Positions 7,436-16,061 of a stretch of DNA of 64,000 bases are shown piece by piece. This stretch comes from Stenotrophomonas nematodicola (lineage in GTDB: Bacteria > Pseudomonadota > Gammaproteobacteria > Xanthomonadales > Xanthomonadaceae). The notes below the pieces were generated by a model. The model ran no database searches, was not told the DNA's origin, and saw only the letters and a list, made by a program, of their open reading frames with translations. Within the stretch, counting starts at the first letter, position 1; every line of letters begins with the position of its first letter. The stretch lies in the NCBI RefSeq assembly GCF_009467805.1, contig NZ_WIAY01000004.1, positions 1 to 64,000 of the forward strand, given 5' to 3'. The position numbers and the translations under genes are program-made.

Positions 7436-10234
7436 TTAGGCAGCCAACCGTTCGGTCAGCTGCAGGATCTCGTTGATTTCCAGTGGGCTGAACACGCCAC
7501 GGATGCCTTGTGGATGGATGACCGTAAAGGGGGCGGTGATCAGGTCTTTCTTCTCCACCTTTTCGCGCTCGATGATGAAGCCCTTCAGCAGATTGAGGAA
7601 TTCCATTTGCCGGCTGCTGAGCGTGGTGTGGGCGCGGATGAATTGGTCAAAGGCGGCGCTGACCTCGTCCGGGAAGCTCCTGAGCACCTCAATACCCAGA
7701 ATGTGGCGGATGAACTGGATGAAGCGCGCCTTGCGGTTCTTGTAGACCTGACGCAGCAGGTCTTCGGTGATGTGCGGGTGTTCTTCGTGTAGCAGTTCGG
7801 CCAGCTCTTTGGCCTCTTCACTGCTCACTGCCTCGCCGTTCTTGATCTTTTGTAGCACCGGGTTGTGCGCGGTAAGTTCGGCGATCAGGTTTTCCACCAT
7901 TTCGCGGTAGCGGGTGATACTGACCGCCTCGTGCTGTGGGCCGAACTCCACCCATTCCTTCTTGTGCAGCTCATCGGCCAGATCGAGGTGGGTTTGCTCC
8001 TGGTCGCTGGATTGCTCGCGGAATTTCATCAGCGGGCCGAGCTTGGCGACCAGTTCGTCGAAGGCGTCTTCATCCGCCTTGGCCCAGTAGTGGCTGGTTT
8101 GCGCGGCGCGGATCAGGGCCTCTTCCTGCTTGACGAAGCCGACCGAGAGCGGCAATTCGCCGATCTGCTCGACGATGCCTTCCTTGAGGGTGTCGGCCTG
8201 TTCCTTCCCCTCGCTCAAAACGGCCAGTGAATATTCCAACAGATCGCGCTCGAAGCGCATGGCCTTGAAATCGGCTTCGGACACGATGCGGAACAGCGGC
8301 TTGATTTCTGCGCGCAGGAACTCAAGGCTCTCGTGGCTGAGGCTGATCCAGAGGTTGTCATCGTCCAGCCGCGCCAGCGCGGCGGCGGTTTCCTTGATCA
8401 CCACCGACTCTTTGGGTAACGCTGCAATCTGCAAGCGGAGCTTGGCGACTTCACGCGTGGCGATGTCGGCATGGCCGCTGTCATTGGCCTTTTCAATCTT
8501 GTCGAGGCGCAGGCCCACCAGCCGCACCGGGAGCGGCAACTGCGGTTTAAGCTCCTTGCCCTTGGGGTTAAGCTTGAAGTATTCGAAGTTGTCCCAGCAG
8601 TCGAGGATCAGGAACATATCCTTCTCAAGGCACCAGGGCTTGGGCTTGCTGGCTTCCAACAGGCGTGTTCCGCGCCCGACCATCTGCCAGAACTTGGTGT
8701 ACGAGTAGACCGGCTTGGCGAACACGAGGTTGACGATTTCGCGCACATCGATGCCGGTGTCGAGCATGTCTACGCTGATGGCGATGCGAGGCATGTCGTT
8801 GTTGGTGAATTGATCGAGCAGCCCACCTTTGCCGTAGACGCGCGGGTCATCCGACACCAGCACCTTTGCAAGCTCACCGTGGTACTGCGGGTAAAGCTTG
8901 TCGAAGATTTCTTCCATGCGCCGGGCATGGGCCTTGGTGGCGCAAAAGAAGATGGTCTTGCCTGGCAGCACGCCGTTAGCGTCCTTGATGGCCTCCTCCA
9001 TGAATTCGCGGACGATCAGGGTGTTGGTGCCCTTGTTGATCACCTGCTTTTCAAGCTGAGTGCCCTCGAAGTTGATGTCTTCAACTTCCTTGCCCTGAAG
9101 GATCAGCTTCTTCTGGTCTTCCAGCGAAATGGTGCGCTTGCTGATGCCCTCCATCTGGAACTTGGTCTGAATCTTCATGACCTGGAAGTTGCAGAGGTAG
9201 GGCGGCACGTTGTTCACGGCTTCCTCATAGGTGTAGGCAAACGTGGGAATGCCATCTTCGCAATGAAAAAGCTGGAAGGTGTTGTGGTCGATGATGTCGG
9301 TCGGCGTGGCCGTGAGGCCCAGCGTGATGGTCTTGAAGTAGCCCAGCACTTCGCCAAAGGTGTTGTAGATGGAGCGATGGCTTTCATCGACAACGATGAA
9401 ATCGAAGAAGTGCGGCGACAGGTGCTGTGCCTCGTCCCGGATAATGTTGAGCATCGTCGGGTAGGTGGCAACATACACACGACGATCCGTCGCGATCAGC
9501 TTTTCACCCATATTGGGCCAGCGCGGCTCGTTGGGCATGTGCTCCTTGAAGGCGGCCAGTGCCTGTTCACGCAACGCTATACGGTCCACGAGGAACAGCA
9601 CTTTTTCTGCATGGCCAGCTCGCATCAAGGCATCGACCATGGCGATGCAGGTGCGGGTCTTGCCGGTGCCGGTGGCCATCACCAGCAGGAAATCGCGCTT
9701 CTTCTGTTCGATGCCTTCGAGCACCGAGCGTATCGCGCGAATCTGGTAATCACGTCCGGCAATCGAAGTGTTGATGAATTCCTGCGTCAGCGGCTTGCGA
9801 TTGCGACGAATGTAGACGAAGCGTTCGAGATCGTCGCGGGTGGGAAAGCCAACCACCTTGCGCGGCGGCGCGTTCTCCAGATCCCAGAAATAGAGCTCGT
9901 GGCCGTTGGTGTAGAAGCAGAATGGCAGCTCACCGCCCAGCTGCTTCTGGATGTTGTAGCAGTATTGCTTGGCCTGCTCGCGGCCAATCGCGGCATCGCG
10001 GCTGGTCTTCTTGGCCTCGATCACTGCCAGGGGTTTGCGGTCTTTGCCGAGCAGGACGTAGTCGCTGAATTGGTGGCCCTCGTAGGGGGGGCGCGGCTCG
10101 GCCACGCCCGCTGGCAAGGCGGTGAGGATGTCGAATTCCTCGACGACCTGAGTCGGGTCTTTGACGTTCCAGCCTGATAACGCGAGTTGCTGGTCGATCA
10201 AATCGGCTCGTGTCTGTGCCTCGGATTTAGACAT
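7436..10234 (-). CDS. hsdR: type I restriction endonuclease HsdR (EcoEI-type)
   Basis: A 932-residue motor/nuclease subunit. The N-terminal nuclease domain shows EAKK (73-76) of the PD-(D/E)xK fold, with QAKQY just after. The helicase domain has Walker A ATGTGKT (187-193), DESH (283-286) and the SAT-like LTATP. The helical C-terminal third resembles the EcoEI R C-terminal domain that docks on the methylase. With HsdM and HsdS it translocates and cuts unmethylated DNA. Its AGGGAGG ribosome site lies inside the preceding small ORF. The R-M-S gene order is intact. Confidence 0.95.
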   Translation of the reverse strand: MSKSEAQTRADLIDQQLALSGWNVKDPTQVVEEFDILTALPAGVAEPRPPYEGHQFSDYVLLGKDRKPLAVIEAKKTSRDAAIGREQAKQYCYNIQKQLGGELPFCFYTNGHELYFWDLENAPPRKVVGFPTRDDLERFVYIRRNRKPLTQEFINTSIAGRDYQIRAIRSVLEGIEQKKRDFLLVMATGTGKTRTCIAMVDALMRAGHAEKVLFLVDRIALREQALAAFKEHMPNEPRWPNMGEKLIATDRRVYVATYPTMLNIIRDEAQHLSPHFFDFIVVDESHRSIYNTFGEVLGYFKTITLGLTATPTDIIDHNTFQLFHCEDGIPTFAYTYEEAVNNVPPYLCNFQVMKIQTKFQMEGISKRTISLEDQKKLILQGKEVEDINFEGTQLEKQVINKGTNTLIVREFMEEAIKDANGVLPGKTIFFCATKAHARRMEEIFDKLYPQYHGELAKVLVSDDPRVYGKGGLLDQFTNNDMPRIAISVDMLDTGIDVREIVNLVFAKPVYSYTKFWQMVGRGTRLLEASKPKPWCLEKDMFLILDCWDNFEYFKLNPKGKELKPQLPLPVRLVGLRLDKIEKANDSGHADIATREVAKLRLQIAALPKESVVIKETAAALARLDDDNLWISLSHESLEFLRAEIKPLFRIVSEADFKAMRFERDLLEYSLAVLSEGKEQADTLKEGIVEQIGELPLSVGFVKQEEALIRAAQTSHYWAKADEDAFDELVAKLGPLMKFREQSSDQEQTHLDLADELHKKEWVEFGPQHEAVSITRYREMVENLIAELTAHNPVLQKIKNGEAVSSEEAKELAELLHEEHPHITEDLLRQVYKNRKARFIQFIRHILGIEVLRSFPDEVSAAFDQFIRAHTTLSSRQMEFLNLLKGFIIEREKVEKKDLITAPFTVIHPQGIRGVFSPLEINEILQLTERLAA

Positions 10235-10367
10235 GCCGAGCCTCCCTGGCGATGAGGAAGCCTTGGCTACTACCTGCGATCATTTCCTCGGTCTGGAACG
10301 CGGGCACATTGCCGCAAGTGTGATTGTCGCGGATGTCGAGGCTGAAAATACTTTTTCTAGTCTTCAT
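10227..10367 (-). CDS. 46-residue small protein between fic and hsdR (unknown)
   Basis: A short frame begins MKTRKSIFSLDIRDNHTCGN and ends REARHV. Its ATG overlaps the fic stop in an ATGA, an AGGGG-like ribosome site lies 8-10 bases upstream, and its stop overlaps the hsdR start region by eight bases. It therefore links fic to hsdR with no untranslated gap, which argues that it is translated, either as a protein or as a coupling leader. No domain is recognised. One Cys and a basic N-terminus are the only features seen. It could be a small regulator of the restriction enzyme, an antitoxin-like partner of Fic, or only a translational bridge. Confidence 0.5.
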   Translation of the reverse strand: MKTRKSIFSLDIRDNHTCGNVPAFQTEEMIAGSSQGFLIAREARHV

Positions 10368-11425
10368 TTCTCATCCCCTTGATTGATGCGAAGCCACTTT
10401 GCCCCGCGCCCCTTGCCCGTCGATTCGATCAGTCCCTCTGACTTCATCGCCCGCAATACCAGCCGTACCATGTCCCGGCTCACGCCCGGGCAGGCTTCTT
10501 CAATCTCGGAAATCGAGAACGGCAGGGTGCGCCCCAGAACTTCCGTTCGCACCCGGTCGCCTTTACTGCCACGGCCACGCTCGATGGTGCCGACACGTTC
10601 CTCGAACTCGCGATATGCCCGTAGCAAGGCACCCCAGAAATAGTCGAGCCAGGGTTTGACGTCATGCTGCCCCTGGTGCCAGCCCTGCGAGCTTGCTTCC
10701 AGCGTCTCATAATAGCTTTCCTTGGAATCTTCGAAGATGCGTTCCAAGCTGATGTAGCGGCCCACGGCATAATCGAGATGGTAGAGCAGCAGCAAGGTCA
10801 GTAAGCGGGACATGCGACCGTTGCCATCCGGGAAAGGGTGGATGCACAGGAAGTCGAGCATCGCCAGCGGCACCAGCACTAACGGGTCGGCTAGGTGCTG
10901 ATCCAGTGCGGTGGCGTAGCGCCCGGTCAGATCAGCCATGGCCGTCGGCGTGAGATGCGCAGCGACTGGCTGGAAGCGCGGACGCGAAGTGCCATCCCGG
11001 TGGCCCTCGATGATGTCGTTATTGGTAGCCTTCCAGCGCCCGCCCGCCTGCGGCATGTAGCGGTACAGCAGGGCGTGTAGTTGCAGCATCACGCCCTCAT
11101 TGAGGGGCATGTGTGCGAGGGACTCGCGGATCAGTCCCAGGGCATCGCGGTAGCCGGCGATTTCCTGTTCCGAGCGGCTCTTTGGCGTTGCGTTGCGGAT
11201 GACCAGAGACTTCAGCCGCGAGGGTGCGATGACAATACCTTCCAGCCGGTTGGACGACTCGGTGGACTCCACCACCGCGATTTGGCGCAGGCCCTTGAGG
11301 GCTTCGGGCGACCACGCCGCGTAGAGTTGCTGCTTACCCTGATACTCGCCAAGCGCACGCAACGCGGCGGCTTGGGCGCCATCGAAGCGAAGCGCAGCAA
11401 GGTACTCGGGTGTGAGCGATTGCAT
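10364..11425 (-). CDS. fic: Fic-family AMPylase with N-terminal self-inhibitory motif and C-terminal winged helix
   Basis: A 353-residue Fic protein. The core motif HPFPDGNGR is at 196-204 with the catalytic His196. The sequence SNRLEG at 58-63 fits the (S/T)xxxE(G/N) inhibitory helix, placed N-terminally as in class II Fic proteins. The last 80 residues look like a winged helix (LPFSISEIEEACPGVSRDMVRLVLRAM), suggesting DNA binding. Fic enzymes transfer AMP to Ser/Thr/Tyr of target proteins. Placement at the head of the restriction operon, with a dyad operator over its promoter, suggests that it may regulate the operon or act as its guard. This is inference. Confidence 0.9.
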   Translation of the reverse strand: MQSLTPEYLAALRFDGAQAAALRALGEYQGKQQLYAAWSPEALKGLRQIAVVESTESSNRLEGIVIAPSRLKSLVIRNATPKSRSEQEIAGYRDALGLIRESLAHMPLNEGVMLQLHALLYRYMPQAGGRWKATNNDIIEGHRDGTSRPRFQPVAAHLTPTAMADLTGRYATALDQHLADPLVLVPLAMLDFLCIHPFPDGNGRMSRLLTLLLLYHLDYAVGRYISLERIFEDSKESYYETLEASSQGWHQGQHDVKPWLDYFWGALLRAYREFEERVGTIERGRGSKGDRVRTEVLGRTLPFSISEIEEACPGVSRDMVRLVLRAMKSEGLIESTGKGRGAKWLRINQGDEK

Positions 11426-11458
11426 GAAAATGTAAGCCGAAGCTATGCAAATGACGCA

Positions 11459-11502
11459 AGCATAACCAGTAAATGGGGTATTGTCTCTAAAAATACCCCA
11501 TT
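11459..11502 (-). promoter_or_regulatory. promoter and 11-bp palindromic operator of the fic-hsdRMS operon
   Basis: On the minus strand GAGACA (11482-11487) and TATGCT (11459-11464) stand 17 bases apart as -35 and -10. A perfect inverted repeat, AATGGGGTATT (11472-11482) and AATACCCCATT (11492-11502) with a nine-base spacer, covers the -35 and the spacer. A protein bound there would block polymerase. The Fic winged helix is a candidate ligand. The predicted leader is about 25 bases with no strong ribosome site. Confidence 0.6.
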
Positions 11503-11861
11503 ACAAGCATCTGATTACCCTATTTCCTGAACGTAGCCCGGTCGGTGGGGCCGGCATAGCTGATCAGGAAGGAAGGCGACACCAACCTGAATCGCCCAAA
11601 ATAACGTAGATGGGCACCTCCCCCAACGCGTGTCCGCTATCGGCCACTAGCGGCCCTATCACCACTAACTATGGTGAGCGCGCGTCATAGTTGGTGGGAT
11701 TTCCCACTAACTATGCTGAGCCGCACAAGGTGCCCGATCTCCCGCCGGCCAATCCTCTCCGCGTAATTCAAACGCTCGATTGAAACACGCGCAACTTCGC
11801 CGAACTGGACACGATCAGCCGGTTCCGCCAGACTGCCGCCCTTTCCCGTCGTTCGGCACTC
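11503..11861. repeat. intergenic island/core junction with three copies of CCACTAACTATG
   Basis: The 18-mer CCACTAACTATGGTGAGC (11662-11679) recurs with one mismatch at 11704-11721, and an inverted copy with one mismatch (CATAGTTGGTGG) lies at 11686-11697. The inverted and second direct copies form a hairpin. The rest of the 359 bases holds no gene. Downstream, the composition changes to the high-GC core at aroQ. The repeats may be operator sites upstream of aroQ or a remnant of an integration junction. Confidence 0.5.
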
Positions 11862-12311
11862 ATGGCGAAACTGCTGGTCCTGCATGGCCCCAACCTCAAC
11901 CTGCTCGGTACCCGCGAGCCGGGGGTGTATGGGCACACCACGCTGGCGCAGATCGACCAGGCCCTGGTGGCCCAGGCGCAGGCCGCCGGGCACGCGCTGG
12001 ATGCCCTGCAGTCCAATGCCGAGCACGTGCTGGTGGACCGGGTGCAGGCCGCCCGTACCGATGGCACCGCCTTCATCCTGATCAACCCGGCCGCGTTCAC
12101 GCATACCTCGGTCGCCCTGCGCGATGCGCTGGCGGCGGTGGACGTGCCGTTCATCGAGATCCACCTGTCCAACCCGCATGCCCGCGAGCCGTTCCGCCAG
12201 CACAGCTATTTCAGCGACAAGGCGGTCGGGGTGATCTGCGGGTTCGGCGCGGACAGCTATCGCTATGCGATGGATGCGGCGCTGGTGCGGCTGCAGGACG
12301 CCGGCGCCTGA
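11862..12311 (+). CDS. aroQ: 3-dehydroquinate dehydratase, type II
   Basis: A 149-residue enzyme of the shikimate pathway that dehydrates 3-dehydroquinate to 3-dehydroshikimate. The family signature [18 protein letters not shown] opens the protein, with the catalytic Tyr in the flexible lid (YG). [16 protein letters not shown] and [16 protein letters not shown] complete the active site. The length fits the dodecameric type II family. The stop shares a base with the next ATG (TGATG). In Xanthomonads aroQ commonly precedes accB-accC, as here. Confidence 0.97.
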   Translation: MAKLLVLHGPNLNLLGTREPGVYGHTTLAQIDQALVAQAQAAGHALDALQSNAEHVLVDRVQAARTDGTAFILINPAAFTHTSVALRDALAAVDVPFIEIHLSNPHAREPFRQHSYFSDKAVGVICGFGADSYRYAMDAALVRLQDAGA

Positions 12312-12733
12312 TGCTGCCGCTGCGCGCTCTTGCCTGTGTTGCGCTGTCAGCCGGCCTGTGCGCCGGTGCCGCCGCCGCCGACCGCGAGGACGAAGGCATC
12401 GACTGCGCGCACCCGGTCACCACGATGGAGCACGACCTGTGCGCCTCGGACGTGGCGGCCGCCGCCGACGTCACGCTCAACTCGGTATACGCGCAGGCGC
12501 GCCGCCAGCTGCGCACCCCCGAAAACGGCGGCACCTGCAGCTACTGTGGCACCGCCGAGCAGCAACTGGTGGTGGCACAGCGGGCGTGGGTGCAGCTGCG
12601 CGACCACGACTGCCAGGCGGTGTACGCGCTCAATTCCGACGGCAGCGCCCGCAACGGTGCGCAGTTGCGCTGCCTGACCACTCACGCGCGCGACCGCACC
12701 CGGCAGCTGCGCGACTTCTACGAACTGCTTTGA
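12311..12733 (+). CDS. LprI-like secreted protein (DUF1311)
   Basis: A 140-residue protein coupled to aroQ by a TGATG overlap. Residues 1-23 form a signal peptide ([20 protein letters not shown]). The mature part matches the lysozyme-inhibitor LprI N-terminal pattern: [15 protein letters not shown] near the start, then [17 protein letters not shown]. Cysteines are spaced to form disulphides in the periplasm. LprI of Mycobacterium inhibits lysozyme, but most DUF1311 proteins have no proven role. Between aroQ and accB it may be cotranscribed with both. Confidence 0.75.
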   Translation: MLPLRALACVALSAGLCAGAAAADREDEGIDCAHPVTTMEHDLCASDVAAAADVTLNSVYAQARRQLRTPENGGTCSYCGTAEQQLVVAQRAWVQLRDHDCQAVYALNSDGSARNGAQLRCLTTHARDRTRQLRDFYELL

Positions 12734-12785
12734 CCCGAGCGCGCCGCGCTTCCCACTCCCTGACATCAAGAACCAAGAGGCCCCT

Positions 12786-13280
12786 ATGGATCTCCGCAAA
12801 ATCAAAAAGCTGATCGACCTGCTGGAAGAGTCGAACCTCGCCGAAATCGAAATCAAGGAAGGCGAAGAGTCCGTGCGTCTGTCGCGCGCCCCGGTCTCCG
12901 GCTACGGCATGGTCCAGGCCCAGCCGCAGATGATGATGGCGCCTGCCCAGGCCCCGGCCCAGCAGGCCGCGCCGGCCATGCCGATGCAGTCGCCCACCGA
13001 AGCCTCCACCGGCGGCACCGCCAAGCCGGGCAACGCCCTGCCGGACGGCCACGTGCTGCGCGCGCCGATGGTCGGCACCTTCTACGCCTCCTCGTCCCCG
13101 GACAAGCCGGCCTTCGTCACCGTCGGCCAGCAGGTCAAGGCCGGCGAAACGCTGGCCATCATCGAAGCGATGAAGATGTTCAACCCGATCGAGGCCGATG
13201 TCTCCGGCACCATCGTCGCCATCCTGGGCGAAAACGGCCAGCCGGTCGAATTCGACCAGCCGCTGTTCGTGATCGGCTAA
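12786..13280 (+). CDS. accB: biotin carboxyl carrier protein of acetyl-CoA carboxylase
   Basis: A 164-residue biotin carrier. The C-terminal biotinyl domain has [12 protein letters not shown] with the biotinylated Lys130; the thumb region before it ([15 protein letters not shown]) is typical of bacterial BCCP. The N-terminal part (1-35) mediates contact with AccC, and an Ala/Pro/Gln/Met-rich linker (about 40-75) allows swinging. It carries carboxybiotin in the first step of fatty acid synthesis. A ribosome site AAGAGG precedes the ATG. accC follows after ten bases. Confidence 0.98.
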   Translation: MDLRKIKKLIDLLEESNLAEIEIKEGEESVRLSRAPVSGYGMVQAQPQMMMAPAQAPAQQAAPAMPMQSPTEASTGGTAKPGNALPDGHVLRAPMVGTFYASSSPDKPAFVTVGQQVKAGETLAIIEAMKMFNPIEADVSGTIVAILGENGQPVEFDQPLFVIG

Positions 13281-13290
13281 GGATCCGTCC

Positions 13291-14658
13291 ATGCTCGACA
13301 AAGTCGTTATTGCCAACCGAGGGGAAATCGCGCTGCGCATCCTGCGCGCGTGCCACACCCTGGGCATCCGCACGGTGGCCGTGCATTCCACGGTCGACCG
13401 CAATCTCAAGCACGTGGCGATGGCCGACGAGTCGGTCTGCATCGGTCCGGCGCCGTCCTCGGAGAGCTACCTCAACATTCCGGCCCTGATCGCCGCGGCG
13501 GAAGTCACCGATGCCCAGGCCATCCACCCGGGCTACGGCTTCCTGTCGGAGAACGCCGACTTTGCCGAGCGCGTGGAAGAGTCCGGTTTCATTTTCATCG
13601 GCCCCAAGGCCGACACCATCCGCCTGATGGGCGACAAGGTCGAAGCGATCCGCGCGATGAAGGCCGCCGGCGTGCCGTGCGTGCCCGGTTCGGGCGGCCC
13701 GCTGGGCGACGACATCGTGGCCAACACCAAGATTGCCCGTGAGATCGGCTACCCGGTCATCATCAAGGCTGCCGGTGGCGGTGGCGGTCGCGGCATGCGC
13801 GTGGTGCATGCCGAGGCCTCGTTGAAGGCCGCCATCGAGACCACCAAGTCTGAAGCCAAGGCCGCTTTCAGCAACGACCAGGTGTACATGGAGAAGTTCC
13901 TGGAGAATCCGCGCCACGTGGAGATCCAGGTGCTGGCCGATGGCCAGGGCAACGCCATCCACCTCGGCGAGCGCGACTGCTCGATGCAGCGCCGCCACCA
14001 GAAGGTGGTGGAAGAAGCACCGGCACCGGGCATCACCGCTGAACTTCGCGAGCAGATCGGCAAGGTCTGCGTGGAAGCCTGCATCCGTATCGGCTACCGC
14101 GGCGCGGGCACCTTCGAGTTCCTGTACGAAGACGGCCGTTTCTACTTCATCGAAATGAACACCCGCGTGCAGGTGGAACATCCGGTGACGGAGATGGTGA
14201 CCGGCATCGACCTGGTCTGCGAGCAGCTGCGCATCGCCGCCGGCCAGAAGCTGAGCATCAAGCAGAGCGACGTGGTGCTGACCGGCCACGCGATCGAGTG
14301 CCGCATCAACGCCGAAGACGCCGAAACCTTCGTGCCGAGCCCGGGCCAGATCACCGCCTTCCATCCGCCGGGTGGCCCCGGCGTGCGCGTGGATACCCAC
14401 ATCTACAGTGGCTACCGCGTGCCGCCGAACTACGACTCGATGATCGGCAAGCTGATCGTGCACGGCCCGGATCGCGAGACCGCGATCGCGCGCATGCGCG
14501 TGGCGCTGAGCGAACTGGTCGTGGACGGCATCAAGACCAACGTCGCGCTGCAGCAGCGCATCATGCGCGACAAGGGCTTCCAGGCCGGTGGCCAGAACAT
14601 CCACTATCTGGAAAAGCGCCTGGCCGAACGCAAGAACAAGTCGATCGCGTTGACCTGA
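13291..14658 (+). CDS. accC: biotin carboxylase subunit of acetyl-CoA carboxylase
   Basis: A 455-residue ATP-grasp enzyme that carboxylates the biotin of AccB. It opens with [20 protein letters not shown], has the glycine-rich ATP loop [12 protein letters not shown], and the catalytic block [17 protein letters not shown] and [14 protein letters not shown]. Length and motifs equal the E. coli protein. It forms an operon with accB and is followed by a strong terminator. Confidence 0.98.
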   Translation: MLDKVVIANRGEIALRILRACHTLGIRTVAVHSTVDRNLKHVAMADESVCIGPAPSSESYLNIPALIAAAEVTDAQAIHPGYGFLSENADFAERVEESGFIFIGPKADTIRLMGDKVEAIRAMKAAGVPCVPGSGGPLGDDIVANTKIAREIGYPVIIKAAGGGGGRGMRVVHAEASLKAAIETTKSEAKAAFSNDQVYMEKFLENPRHVEIQVLADGQGNAIHLGERDCSMQRRHQKVVEEAPAPGITAELREQIGKVCVEACIRIGYRGAGTFEFLYEDGRFYFIEMNTRVQVEHPVTEMVTGIDLVCEQLRIAAGQKLSIKQSDVVLTGHAIECRINAEDAETFVPSPGQITAFHPPGGPGVRVDTHIYSGYRVPPNYDSMIGKLIVHGPDRETAIARMRVALSELVVDGIKTNVALQQRIMRDKGFQAGGQNIHYLEKRLAERKNKSIALT

Positions 14659-14683
14659 TCGACGGCGTCATGCAACACCACAG

Positions 14684-14709
14684 AAAGGCGGGGATCTCCC
14701 CGCCTTTTT
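14684..14709 (+). terminator. rho-independent terminator of accBC
   Basis: AAAGGCGGGGA (14684-14694) pairs with TCCCCGCCTTT (14697-14707), giving a GC-rich stem that ends in a T run, 26 bases after the accC stop. Confidence 0.9.
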
Positions 14710-14919
14710 GTTTGCCTGGTCTCCGGGCCGCCGCCACAGCGCGGCGTGCGCCGTCGCCTTGCAGGCATCGTCGGCGGCCTGCCCTGGCCTCTGCCTCGGC
14801 CTTCTCCAGTGCAGCGCGCAGACGGGTCTGCATATCGGCCGGGTCCATGCGGTTGAACGTCCGGCAAAGTTCCCCGCCCAGAACACCGCAGCCACCCCCG
14901 CAGGCGGCGCGTTGATGCG

Positions 14920-15690
14920 TCAGATACCCGAGCGCCGCGGGAGAACGTCGCGTCGGGACACGGTGGCGACGAACATGGCGATCGCCTCGGCAGCGGCATC
15001 CGGGCGCGCCTGCAGCAGCAGGTGCGGTCCCTCCAGCCAGACGGTGTCCTGCGCCGGCAGCAGCGCGGACAGGTGGCGCTGGCAGCGTGACGGCAGCAGG
15101 CGGTCATCAACGGCATGCAGGCACAGCGCTGGTATGCGCAGTGCAGCGGCGCAGGCGCCGACATCGACCCCCAGCGCGGCCACCGCGCGCGTGCGCAGCA
15201 CATCGGCCTGGACGCGGGACAGGGCAGCCCGCAGCGCTTCGCGCAGCGCGGCACTGCTCCAGCGCCCCAGCAGCAGCCAGGACAGCGCGCCCATCGGGAG
15301 CGTGCGTACCGGTGCCCAGTACAGAAGCGATTGCAGACGACGCCACGCATACCAGGGCGAGCGCGCGAACGTCGTGGAAAGAACCAGGCCGCGCAGACGC
15401 GCCGGATGGGCAGCGGCGAGCCTCAGGGCCAACGGGCCGGAGAACGACTCGCCGAGCAGCACATAGTCCTCGTCCCGGGGCAGAGCCGCCTGCACGATAT
15501 CGGCCAGTACGTCGTAGCCCACCGCGCGATCCACCGGATAGGCGATCACCGTGGTGTCGATGCCGTGCCGCTGCATCGCAGCGGTGAACGCGCCGTGCTG
15601 GGTACCGGTGGCATCCAGGCCCGGCAGCACCACCAGGCGCGCGTGTACACGCTGGGCGCCCTGGCGTGGCGCGCCCTCGCCCTCAGACAT
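14920..15690 (-). CDS. alpha/beta-hydrolase
   Basis: A 256-residue hydrolase. The ATG at 15690 shares a base with the stop of the upstream gene (TGATG) and is preferred to an upstream in-frame start at 15798. It begins with VVLPGLDATGTQHGAF, an oxyanion-loop region, and has the nucleophile elbow LLGESFSG (Ser in GES). A late Asp (AVDDRLLP) and His (EGPHLLLQA) complete the catalytic triad. No signal peptide is seen, so it is probably cytoplasmic. Substrate is unknown. It is the last gene of a three-gene leftward unit with two membrane-anchored proteins. Confidence 0.8.
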   Translation of the reverse strand: MSEGEGAPRQGAQRVHARLVVLPGLDATGTQHGAFTAAMQRHGIDTTVIAYPVDRAVGYDVLADIVQAALPRDEDYVLLGESFSGPLALRLAAAHPARLRGLVLSTTFARSPWYAWRRLQSLLYWAPVRTLPMGALSWLLLGRWSSAALREALRAALSRVQADVLRTRAVAALGVDVGACAAALRIPALCLHAVDDRLLPSRCQRHLSALLPAQDTVWLEGPHLLLQARPDAAAEAIAMFVATVSRRDVLPRRSGI

Positions 15691-16061
15691 CAACGGCTGC
15701 GGTCTGCGGCCGTGATCTGGGTGTTCCTGACCGGTTCCACGCCCAACGAGGAGGTCGGGTCCATGATCACCATCGTTTCGGTGGAGCCGTCCGGCCACAC
15801 CACCTGGAAGGTGCTGCCGGCCGGCAGCGACGCGAACGGCATGCCGCTCTGCGCGCGGTACACCGCGGCCACCTGGCTGGCACCGGCGCGACGCACGTCG
15901 GCGTCGGCCTTCACCGAGGTCAACTGCACCTTGGACAGGCTCCGGTATCGATCATCGTAGGTATCGATCATCACCAGGCCCACTGCGCCAGCCGAGTAGG
16001 CGACAAACAACACCACCCAGAACCAGAACTTGGCGCCATGCAGGAATCGACGGTAGTTCAT
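15690..16061 (-). CDS. small single-span membrane protein, unknown
   Basis: A 123-residue protein with one N-terminal membrane helix (about 10-30, FWFWVVLFVAYSAGAVGLVMI) and a periplasmic domain in which VYRAQSGMPFASLPAGSTFQVVWPDGSTE suggests a small beta structure. The ATG overlaps the stop of the upstream gene by four bases, and the stop shares a base with the hydrolase start. I do not recognise the family. Confidence 0.7.
   Translation of the reverse strand: MNYRRFLHGAKFWFWVVLFVAYSAGAVGLVMIDTYDDRYRSLSKVQLTSVKADADVRRAGASQVAAVYRAQSGMPFASLPAGSTFQVVWPDGSTETMVIMDPTSSLGVEPVRNTQITAADRSR

Noticed and set aside
14561..14848. Leftward frame with an Ala/Arg/Glu-rich helix (DPADMQTRLRAALEKAEAEARAG) after accC.
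   Set aside because: It runs through the accC terminator and into accC antisense, without a ribosome site or known family; kept only as unexplained intergenic sequence.
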